This document shows, piece after piece, positions 1 to 11,082 of a DNA stretch of 64,000 nt. Each line of letters opens with the position of its first letter. The stretch's first letter is position 1. Below the pieces are notes generated by a model. That model saw only the letters and a list, made by a program, of their open reading frames with translations. It ran no database searches and was not told the origin of the DNA. The DNA lies in contig ADNK01000979.1 in the NCBI GenBank assembly GCA_000320545.1, forward strand, positions 1 to 64,000, in the 5' to 3' direction. Both the position numbers and the translations under genes were made by a program. Source of the DNA: Bigelowiella natans CCMP2755 (taxonomy: Eukaryota; Cercozoa; Chlorarachniophyceae).

Positions 1-2964
<2,964 letters not shown>

Positions 2965-3607
2965 AAAGTAGTAATTGTGTCGATGATCGACCGTTGTGCT
3001 TCAGACGCCGTAGTCATTATTAAAAAGAAGTCCATGCGTAGCACAGACGCACAGAACACAGAGGCGACGGTAGGTTTCTCATCAACGTTTGAACAATTGA
3101 TGAAATCCATGCAATATGCAACGAGCGTGGTGTCACAGTGCGGTTGCTGAGCAGAGCTATCATTCGTGCACATTGCGATTGGCATCGTGGACGCAGAGCG
3201 ATGCTGTAGCTTCCACATGGATGCACACGTTCGCGTTGCTAGGTTGTAGCGTGTAGCTAGAAGATGCAGCTAGTGCACCCATCACGCAACGACATTGCAT
3301 GCATCAGATCTTCCCATGTGCACCCCAACAGCTAGCAGCTAGCCATGCACACGCTGTGTGCTTGGTCATGTGCCCGTGCTAGCGTGCGCTTCACACTGAC
3401 GAACTTCCCATCTTGGGAAGTCCCATGCCAGCATGCACTCAGCTCTCATCGACGATGTCCTCGAATGGAAAGAAACAAAGTCCAACCCTTTCGACGCTGG
3501 AATGAAAAACCACGTTCGTGAACTTGTTGCTCTGGACAGATGGATGGGACGAGAACGGAGGGATGAACTCTGCCGAGTTGTCATTGCACACGCACAGTGC
3601 ACGTCCA
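2965..3607. other. gene-free spacer 5' of the retrotransposon
   Basis: No exon, RNA gene or repeat element could be supported. The part at 3200-3420 is rich in GCTAGC, CATG and TGCA palindromes like the tail-to-tail spacers elsewhere in the window. The retrotransposon is inserted at its right edge, so before insertion this spacer continued directly into 9351 onward. Confidence 0.5.
3604..3607. repeat. target-site duplication, left copy (tcca)
   Basis: The four bases before the 5' LTR equal the four bases after the 3' LTR at 9347-9350. Gypsy-class integrases make 4 to 6 bp duplications (established knowledge). Confidence 0.7.
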
Positions 3608-3942
3608 TGTAGCGCGTACCACTACGCGGGCACAAGTCACGTGCGACAACAAAGGGGTTGTCGCGGATATAGAATATAGATAACGTAGATATTAACACAA
3701 ACCGATCTGCATAGGCACGTGGGTTCCGGCGGGACTCATGGCAGCACACCGGAAGTGTGCTGCCCCACGTGCGGCGGCATTCGCGAAAGCTTCGCGAATG
3801 ATTACGCAGTGCACGATTTAATAAAAATATAATCTTTAATAAAAATAAACACAACTCTTCAAAAGGAAGCAAACGTGCCTTTCCCCCCCCCTGCCTACTT
3901 GTGCACGTAGCGCCTCGGCCTGTGAACACCTTACGCGCAACA
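3608..3942 (+). repeat. 5' LTR of retrotransposon copy 1
   Basis: 335 bp, TGTAGCGCG at the left end and GCGCAACA at the right. It contains several inverted repeats: an 8-bp stem at 3643-3664, a 9-bp stem at 3741-3763 enclosed by a second 9-bp stem (3716-3724 with 3764-3772), and a 10-bp stem with 3-base loop at 3778-3800. An A/T-rich stretch with repeated aataaaaata at about 3820-3850 could hold the TATA or polyadenylation signal. Confidence 0.93.
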
Positions 3943-3981
3943 ACCTTTGGCTTCCACACACGGGAAACGATTTGACTAACA

Positions 3982-4605
3982 ATGTCACAGCAGCTAGAAG
4001 AACAGCAGGACTTTGGCTCGCAGGCCGTGCAAGGGCACGAGCAGAAACAGGAAAGGAAGGGCGATACGGACGCTAAGGAAGGAGGAGGAACACCTCCACA
4101 GGCACCGCCGGGACCAGCACCCGGGATTAAGAAAGCAGATGCAGCAGCAGAGGCACTGGAGAACTTCTACGAGGCGGACGACGAGGACGTGGCCGCCGAA
4201 AGCAAGAAGGTCGTAATGGCATTACGAGCCTTGCGACCCAGGGCGAGCAACTACGCCAAACTGAAAGTATCGATAGAATACAAGTATCAGACACATGATG
4301 TTTGGGCAGCTATCATGCAGGACATCATGGATTACGAAGCAGACTTACCTCCAGAGTGGGCAGCTTTGTTTAGGAACGACGGGGGTCTGGGCGCCTCGCG
4401 GGGGACGACCCAGAGCACCGTCAAGCAGCAGCAGCCGGTACAGCGGAACACCCAGTTCATGTCTGTTAAAACAGCACCGGTTATGATAACGAAATACAAC
4501 GGGAAAAGAGGTGAGGCAAGGAGGTGGTGGAAGAACGCTAGGAGTATACTCTGCGACTTTACACCTCCCCCATCCCCACCGAAAACGACAAGCTCAAATG
4601 GCTAG
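3982..4605 (+). CDS. retrotransposon gag, N-terminal part (frame 1)
   Basis: 207 codons from the first ATG after the 5' LTR. The protein is Gln/Glu-rich and charged at its start, then has a segment resembling the N-terminal half of a Ty3-type capsid, with the tryptophan-rich stretch EARRWWKNA close to the end. The frame then runs into a proline-coding C-rich tract and stops at 4605. The rest of the capsid continues in the -1 frame, which is open from 4542. Gag is therefore divided over two frames, either by ribosomal frameshift or by a one-base loss in this copy. This copy alone cannot decide between these. Confidence 0.75.
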   Translation: MSQQLEEQQDFGSQAVQGHEQKQERKGDTDAKEGGGTPPQAPPGPAPGIKKADAAAEALENFYEADDEDVAAESKKVVMALRALRPRASNYAKLKVSIEYKYQTHDVWAAIMQDIMDYEADLPPEWAALFRNDGGLGASRGTTQSTVKQQQPVQRNTQFMSVKTAPVMITKYNGKRGEARRWWKNARSILCDFTPPPSPPKTTSSNG

Positions 4606-4622
4606 CTATAATAAAGCAAGCC

Positions 4623-7600
4623 ATGGACCTTTACGAGACAGGCAGGACCCGGATCAGGCAGCTAGAGAAAATACACACTACAGTTAGTGGGCTACGAGAC
4701 GTTGAGGCGATAATGAAGGCTTTTGTAAATGAACAGGATGCTAACTCCCTACCCCAGGCTATTAGAAAATACAGAGCAATGATGCAGCATGAGAGAGAAC
4801 CTGTTAGAGACTTTGCCACGCGCTTCCAGGATATGATCGACGAACTACATGATTTTAATTACAACACAGGTGATGATCAGGCAAGGTTTGAAGAGTTCAA
4901 GTTAAAGATAAAGGAATCCACTTACGTTACGGAGAAAGGCTACACCACGATGGAGGCAGCAGTGCAGGCTATATCCCTACGCGAGCAGGAGCAGGACCGC
5001 AAGTTTACCAGCCCTAAGGTACCTGGCATAGGAAACATTAACGCTATTAAGCCGCAGCGAGACTGGTACAAGGACAGGGAAGGTAACCGACGTTGCGGAT
5101 ACTGCTCACGTAAAGGGAAACACACCGCTAAAGACTGCAGAGACAGGAAAGAAGGACGACCCAGGATGACGATCAGGCAGCTCAACGAACACTACGAGAA
5201 GTTAAAGAGAAAGAAAGGCAGAGGACAAGGATATAACAACAGCAAATGGCAAGGCAGCAACAACGGGAAGAACAATAAATATAAGAACAAAAAGCAGAAC
5301 AGTATCAATGCTATACAGCAGCAGATAAACGGAATATTAGATCACCTTAAGCAGGCGCCGACGAAGACAGCAGTACCAGCAACGCAGGACCAAGACAAGC
5401 CCATGACCCTAGACGACATAAAGAACTTAGGAGTATGCAACATTAATGACGAAGACGCTAACAGGACTATCAAAGTTGCTATGACCAAGGTTAAAGTTAA
5501 AGACAGCTACGGAGACTACAAGAAACTACCTGCCCTTTGGGATAGTGGCAGCATGCCGAAGTCCTTCATAAGCCTAAGCACAGTAAGAAGGTTAGGACTA
5601 TTGGATCAAGTGACTAAGAAAGAACGTAAATATGCTCAAGCAGACGGAAGCTCTTCCATGAAGACCGTCGGTGAGCTAATGCTAAAGCTACAGATACCTG
5701 GCAGCGACGCGGAGACCCAAATCAAGACCCGAGTAGCCATGACTTTATCCATGGAACTACTCCTCGGACAGGATGCCCTAGAAAAATTAGGGGGGATCAT
5801 ATCATTCTACAATCACAAGATATACTTTGCTAAGTTGCCAAAGAAGTCAGGCAGGACCATCAGCCAGAACATGATACGGCTTGACGAGTGGACCTCTGAG
5901 TCAAGCGTTAATGCGTTAGAGTTTATGGACCTAGCGGACAACAAGCTACCTACACCTACCGAGCTACGGAAGAAGAACCCCGGCAAGACCATCCGACAGA
6001 TAACGGAGCTACTGGACAAGACCCCCCCAGCTGATGATTGGGATATCGACAAAGGCAAAAAGTACATTAATAAAATATTAAACGAGAAGTACTCTGACAT
6101 CACCAAGCCGACGACGAAGCCCTCCAGCAAGCTTACCCCAGTAAAGATCGAGCTAAAGAAGGGATACGAAGAGTGCATCATCAATGACCCAGAACATAGG
6201 CGACCGGAAGCGGACTGGGAAAAGATAGAGTGGCAGATCAATGAATGGGCAAAGGAAGGGAAGATAGAGCCAAGCAACTCACCATGGAACGTGAGACATG
6301 TGCTAGCTAAGAAACCTACTTACCCTTTCTTCCGCCTGGCGCACAACTTCATCCGCCACAACCGAGTAATAAAGAGGATCCAGACACCTACACCAAGGAT
6401 AGATGACGTTATTGAACACGTCATAGGATACAAATACTACTCTTCCCTAGATAAAAATGAATCATACATGCAGACACCCATCCACAAAACCTCCCGCCCC
6501 ATTACCGCGTTCTCCAGCAGGCACAGGAAGTGGCACTTCGTCGTATTCCCTTACGGCCTAAGCATATCAGGGGATGCGTTCAGTAGTCAGAACTACAGGG
6601 CATACACACATGATGGGATGGCGTCTGTGTTGTGGGTGTTTGTGTTTGTGTATGTGGATGATGACATAATATGTACCAACACAGTCGTCGCTCAGATCTT
6701 CCTCCTGGAAAATATATTTATTAGGTTTGCACACTTCGGTTTTACTATTAGACTGCAGAAGTGTACATTCCTAGCTACAAGAATCAAGTGGTGTGGATAT
6801 TACCTGGAGCAAGGCCGCATCACCCCAAACCCCGAGAAAGTAGCAGCACTACAGCAAGCCCCTAAACCTAAGAATGCAAAGGAGTTAAAGTCATTCTTGC
6901 AGACTGCAGCTTGGATACTACGTAGGTTCTCCCCTACCTACGCTAGGACTGCAGCTGCTTTTACTACTGCTTACCGGAAGGAGAACTCTGTAGGCCTCAG
7001 CTTCGCTAAGGTGTGGGCCAAGGCTGGCCTTGATGCCCACTTCGATAACCTAATAAAGTTATGCAGCAACACCCTATTGAATGCTAAGCTAGACACTACT
7101 AGACCAGCTACCCTATGGACAGACTGGTCTAAGCTAGGTATGGCTGCTGTACTTACCCAAGACCAGCAGATCATACGGGTGTGGGGCAGGGCCTGCACAG
7201 CAGCTGAGGCCAAGTACAGCCCTACAAAAGGAGAGTATAAAGCCATGACTGAGGCGCAGAGGAAACTAAGATACTACCTGCTGTCGGTGCCCAGCTTCAC
7301 CTTAATGACTGACCACAAGCCCCTCCTAGGCATCGACCGCAAGCTCGAAGCGCCTAACGATGAGTATGCAGCTATGAGGGCGGACACGGAAGAGTTTAGG
7401 GACAAGAGGACAGTGGTCTACGCACCAGGAGACAAGCAGCTTGCTGACTATTTCAGCAGGCTGTTCGAAAAGAAAGTCCATACCCAGGTCACCCCTATGG
7501 TTAACGCGATTACCTTCGAGGACGGCGACTTCCTGCCTGAGCCAGTGGAGCTCCAGCACCTTCAAGAACACCTGGATAAATACAAACACAAGCATGAGGT

Positions 7601-8960
7601 ACTTAGTGATAGGATATATGTATACACTAATAATGTTAGGCGTACCTACGTGCCACGGCGGACCAGGGGAGCCCTTCTCTTTACCGCCCATGGACCTGCA
7701 CACGTAGGAGAAAACCATATCACTGCTCTACTCTACCATTACTACTGGCCCTACAAGCTAAAAGAGATAAGGACATACCTGCGTGGCTGCAGGTGCTCCA
7801 GCTTGAAGGCGGCAGGCGTCGCCACCAAGGAGTCCAGCAAGAGCCGTGCATCTAAGAAAATCAAAGCAAGGAACTTCTTAGATATCGTGCAAATTGATGT
7901 TTATAAGTACGATGGCTATCACTACCTTACCTTCGTTGATGTGGCCACTGGAAAGTGCTGGGTTAAAAAGATTATCAAGGTCAACGTTGCTAAGAAGAAC
8001 AAAGGCTTATATAAGCAGAGGCTTACTAACTGCTACCGTACCTGGGAGTCTGAGCTCCAGGCTATCCCTGATGAAGTTAGCATAAACAAGATACCAAAGA
8101 AGTTACATGTGGATAATGAGACCTCTCTTCTACAGCTACCACACCCTAATATTGATGCCTCACCTGTATACTATGCCCAGTCCAACTCCAAGGTAGAGCG
8201 ACTCCACCGCACCTTGGCCAACCTAAGCAGGATAAATAGCACCACACCAGACAAGATACAAGGGTTAGTAAACGACACCTTCACGTCTGGGGGAGGTATC
8301 AAGGATAAGGAGAGGGAAGAAGGCGACGACAACGACGACGATACCGAGAGCGAAGACGAGAAGGTCCCGTACGATGGCCGAGTTCTAAAGGAAGGACAGT
8401 ATGTTAGGGCCAAGGTAAATCTGAGATCGAGAAATAAACAAGACCCCTTCTGGGGTGGCGTTGCAAAGGTTACCGAGAGGAAGGGGAGGAAGCAGTACTA
8501 CATCTATGATGGGAACAGGGTCACCTTGCGCCACATCAGTCACCTAAAGAATTATGATATCGGTGAGAAGCTCCTAGAGGATGTTAAAGTAAACCCTACT
8601 GTGTGGGAGCGAGCAATGCCTTGTTTAGGACCCCGACCTAAGTTCGATGTGGAATATGGAAACAATAAGGTCAGGGTGAACGACGATTGGCGCATGAAGA
8701 TTGTCTATCTAGGCTACCCTGGATTACGAAATATGGAGAGGGTAGCTATGAAAATAAAGGACGGAAAATATCAGCTACTCTACCTAGCTGTTCCCGACTT
8801 ACCCTTTGAGCACTGGTATAAGGTCCTGGGGGACCTTGATGCAGAGGGCTGGTATGGACACGAACCTAAGGACGAAGGTGAGTTCTGGGTAAGCGACAAA
8901 GGAGATAAGGTTAGAGAGGAATCTATTACCTGGTGGTTGGTGAAGTTCCGAAAGCGATGA
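4623..8960 (+). CDS. retrotransposon gag-pol polyprotein (rest of gag, PR, RT, RNase H, IN)
   Basis: 1445 codons from the first in-frame ATG; the frame is open from 4542 and real translation probably enters by frameshift. In order: rest of capsid (residues 1-140); zinc knuckle CGYC then H and C near 158-172, with spacing CX2CX5HX4C instead of CX2CX4HX4C; retropepsin-like LWDSG near 305; reverse transcriptase with LDKNESYMQ, FPYGLS and YVDDDI near 676; RNase H with TDWSK near 832 and DHKPLLGI near 896; integrase zinc region near 1022; catalytic D in QIDVYKYDGY near 1090, D in HVDNE near 1162, E in KVERLHRT near 1190. The second D and the E are separated by only 27 residues rather than the usual 35. 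An SH3-like integrase tail and about 130 extra residues follow. No stop interrupts pol, so this copy may be expressed. Confidence 0.92.
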   Translation: MDLYETGRTRIRQLEKIHTTVSGLRDVEAIMKAFVNEQDANSLPQAIRKYRAMMQHEREPVRDFATRFQDMIDELHDFNYNTGDDQARFEEFKLKIKESTYVTEKGYTTMEAAVQAISLREQEQDRKFTSPKVPGIGNINAIKPQRDWYKDREGNRRCGYCSRKGKHTAKDCRDRKEGRPRMTIRQLNEHYEKLKRKKGRGQGYNNSKWQGSNNGKNNKYKNKKQNSINAIQQQINGILDHLKQAPTKTAVPATQDQDKPMTLDDIKNLGVCNINDEDANRTIKVAMTKVKVKDSYGDYKKLPALWDSGSMPKSFISLSTVRRLGLLDQVTKKERKYAQADGSSSMKTVGELMLKLQIPGSDAETQIKTRVAMTLSMELLLGQDALEKLGGIISFYNHKIYFAKLPKKSGRTISQNMIRLDEWTSESSVNALEFMDLADNKLPTPTELRKKNPGKTIRQITELLDKTPPADDWDIDKGKKYINKILNEKYSDITKPTTKPSSKLTPVKIELKKGYEECIINDPEHRRPEADWEKIEWQINEWAKEGKIEPSNSPWNVRHVLAKKPTYPFFRLAHNFIRHNRVIKRIQTPTPRIDDVIEHVIGYKYYSSLDKNESYMQTPIHKTSRPITAFSSRHRKWHFVVFPYGLSISGDAFSSQNYRAYTHDGMASVLWVFVFVYVDDDIICTNTVVAQIFLLENIFIRFAHFGFTIRLQKCTFLATRIKWCGYYLEQGRITPNPEKVAALQQAPKPKNAKELKSFLQTAAWILRRFSPTYARTAAAFTTAYRKENSVGLSFAKVWAKAGLDAHFDNLIKLCSNTLLNAKLDTTRPATLWTDWSKLGMAAVLTQDQQIIRVWGRACTAAEAKYSPTKGEYKAMTEAQRKLRYYLLSVPSFTLMTDHKPLLGIDRKLEAPNDEYAAMRADTEEFRDKRTVVYAPGDKQLADYFSRLFEKKVHTQVTPMVNAITFEDGDFLPEPVELQHLQEHLDKYKHKHEVLSDRIYVYTNNVRRTYVPRRTRGALLFTAHGPAHVGENHITALLYHYYWPYKLKEIRTYLRGCRCSSLKAAGVATKESSKSRASKKIKARNFLDIVQIDVYKYDGYHYLTFVDVATGKCWVKKIIKVNVAKKNKGLYKQRLTNCYRTWESELQAIPDEVSINKIPKKLHVDNETSLLQLPHPNIDASPVYYAQSNSKVERLHRTLANLSRINSTTPDKIQGLVNDTFTSGGGIKDKEREEGDDNDDDTESEDEKVPYDGRVLKEGQYVRAKVNLRSRNKQDPFWGGVAKVTERKGRKQYYIYDGNRVTLRHISHLKNYDIGEKLLEDVKVNPTVWERAMPCLGPRPKFDVEYGNNKVRVNDDWRMKIVYLGYPGLRNMERVAMKIKDGKYQLLYLAVPDLPFEHWYKVLGDLDAEGWYGHEPKDEGEFWVSDKGDKVREESITWWLVKFRKR

Positions 8961-9003
8961 AGGTCTAAGGGAATAAGGAAGGAAGGAAGGAGCAACGTGA
9001 CTT

Positions 9004-9011
9004 GGGGGAGG
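9004..9011 (+). other. polypurine tract of copy 1
   Basis: gggggagg immediately before the 3' LTR start at 9012, the position expected for the plus-strand primer. The same tract precedes the LTR of the second copy (reverse complement at 63171-63178). Confidence 0.75.
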
Positions 9012-9346
9012 TGTAGCGCGTACCACTACGCGGGCACAAGTCACGTGCGACAACAAAGGGGTTGTCGCGGATATAGAATATAGATAACGTAGATATTAAC
9101 ACAAACCGATCTGCATAGGCACGTGGGTTCCGGCGGGACTCATGGCAGCACACCGGAAGTGTGCTGCCCCACGTGCGGCGGCATTCGCGAAAGCTTCGCG
9201 AATGATTACGCAGTGCACGATTTAATAAAAATATAATCTTTAATAAAAATAAACACAACTCTTCAAAAGGAAGCAAACGTGCCTTTCCCCCCCCCTGCCT
9301 ACTTGTGCACGTAGCGCCTCGGCCTGTGAACACCTTACGCGCAACA
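9012..9346 (+). repeat. 3' LTR of retrotransposon copy 1
   Basis: 335 bp, read as identical to 3608-3942, including the hairpin stems and the run of eight or nine C near its right end. Followed by the right target duplication at 9347-9350. Confidence 0.93.
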
Positions 9347-9350
9347 TCCA
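9347..9350. repeat. target-site duplication, right copy (tcca)
   Basis: Matches 3604-3607 on the other side of the element. Confidence 0.7.
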
Positions 9351-9909
9351 TCACCTCTTTGGACTTTTTGATGTTGCCAATTGCCAAATTGTGAGTGACC
9401 CAGTGTCTGGTCGCCTTCGTTCAGGCAGCACGCTAGACGTGAGAAGTTCAGTGTGTGAACACGCCGACTCACCAGGACATGAATGAACTTCAAATCAAAG
9501 ACGAATGTGATTCTCCAGTTGCAATGTTCAGACGGCTGCCCGGCGGGTTTGAACGTTGTGGTCAGAACTGAAGCAGCCCACAACCCACGATTCATGGATG
9601 AGAGCAGTCGCATGCTGTGCACAGATTTTGGAACGCACAATTGGATCAGTGGGAGACTCCCACTGACATCGATGGCATGAGCGAGGAGGGGTCGGATGAT
9701 CCCATTTTGAACGAAGGGCAATTTGCAGTGAGTTTGCGGTGAAAAAAAGGGAGGTAGTGAGTTGCGGCAAGACACGAAATCAGGGCAAGTTACGTAATTT
9801 ACGGGGCGAAAAAGTTACACATTCGGACACCTTCGGAGATTCTAGGAGACAAAATAATCTGTCGGACAGTTTCCATCCATCCATCCCGGGGAACATCGTG
9901 TTTTTGAGG

Positions 9910-9966
<57 letters not shown>

Positions 9967-10349
9967 GTACACAGATTTTGATAAACAATTGGCACTGCAT
10001 TTGGATTCCGAGATTACTATTTGTTGGATTCCGAGATTACTATTTGTTGGATTCCGGAACATTATTGTTGATGATGAGCACCTGGATCTGGTCGGAGAGA
10101 GAGAACTGGTAAGCTCGACTAGCTCTCTTCTATCCTCTACTTTTCTTGTTCCGTAGTGGCACTAGTCTATCCATTGCAACCGAAGGAGAAAAAGAAAAGT
10201 AAAGAAAAAAGAATTATTAAAAAAATACGACGGCGCGCCACTGGCTTCCCAATAATATATTTCAGCTATTGGAGATACATGCAACACATGATTAATGATT
10301 ATCACCTATTTGTATGTGTATAAGCATTTCACCCCCCCCCCCCCCCCCC

Positions 10350-10434
<85 letters not shown>

Positions 10435-10758
10435 GGTCGCATGCTGTGCATGGAGTGGTATGGAATTGGTAATAAAACAAGCAAGAACCTTTACAACAAC
10501 AGCTCCATAAATTATTTCTTTTCAATCGCTGAATTACAACTTGACGGTGAGTTGATTTTGATGATGGTGATGGTGGTGTGATACTACTAGGCGAGAAGAT
10601 CGTCAGGGAATGACCGAAGGCTGGTTATTCACGACGTTAAGGTGACCTGTCATGATGATTCATCGTATGGCTATGATAATCATGGTAGTAGTGTGGTGGG
10701 TTTCCAAAAGAAACTCCTCCTTATCACACCTAGCGTTTATATACATATCGCTTTTACA

Positions 10759-10804
<46 letters not shown>

Positions 10805-10908
10805 ATGTGTTTGTGTGTGAATTAGAAACAAAAGGAGATCAACGAAATAACTCTTAAATCCAAACTCACTGCCCTGGTTATATGGAATATATCTTTCCGA
10901 ATTTGCTG

Positions 10909-10946
<38 letters not shown>

Positions 10947-10947
10947 A

Positions 10948-10984
<37 letters not shown>

Positions 10985-11082
10985 TATAAATTCTCGGCTT
11001 GAGAAAGTAACGCCCAAAGGTCATCTTCCTATTCGTCGTGTTTTTAGTTTTTAGTGCACCACTCTCCAGAAGCCCACCGAGA
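9351..11082. other. gene-free spacer with microsatellites
   Basis: No convincing exon. It holds a TTG run at about 9909-9964, a 23-bp tandem repeat at 10001-10056, a run of about 20 C at 10331-10350 followed by about 80 bases of TA to 10430, a CT run at 10761-10794, a CA run at 10911-10944 and a TA run at 10952-10980. Open frames coding poly-Asn, poly-Gln or Tyr-Ile repeats here are products of these tracts. The last 100 bases are the likely promoter of the kinase-ankyrin gene. Confidence 0.6.
10001..10056. repeat. 23-bp tandem repeat, 2.4 copies
   Basis: The unit ttggattccgagattactat plus ttg is repeated at 10001-10023 and 10024-10046, with a partial third copy to 10056. It is not part of a visible gene. 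Confidence 0.85.

Larger units (their letters stand above)
3608..9346 (+). mobile_element. full-length Ty3/gypsy-like LTR retrotransposon (5739 bp)
   Basis: Two direct repeats of 335 bp (3608-3942 and 9012-9346) that begin TG and end CA flank a gag-pol interior. Base-by-base reading finds no difference between the two LTRs, which implies recent insertion. A 4-bp target duplication, tcca, lies at 3604-3607 and 9347-9350. A purine tract at 9004-9011 sits directly before the 3' LTR, as a plus-strand primer should. A primer-binding site is not clear: a TGG lies five bases after the 5' LTR at 3948, but the match to a tRNA end could not be confirmed. Domain order protease, reverse transcriptase, RNase H, integrase is the Ty3/gypsy order. 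The coding part is split by a frame change near 4542-4602. Confidence 0.93.

Noticed and set aside
3366-3959. 197-codon minus-strand frame
   Set aside because: Runs through the 5' LTR into the flank; the same LTR-coded residues appear in frames at 8965-9387 and 62837-63217, so it is an LTR artefact.
3943-3965. tRNA primer-binding site directly after the 5' LTR
   Set aside because: Only a TGG five bases after the LTR was found; the following bases do not clearly complement a recognisable tRNA 3' end, so it is not listed as a feature.
9351-9740. Possible remnant transposase on the minus strand interrupted by the LTR element
   Set aside because: Joining the flanks across the insertion gives no continuous frame and no DDE motif.
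9780-10062. Poly-Asn and poly-Gln frames on the minus strand
   Set aside because: Products of the TTG microsatellite at 9909-9964 with no conserved flanking sequence.
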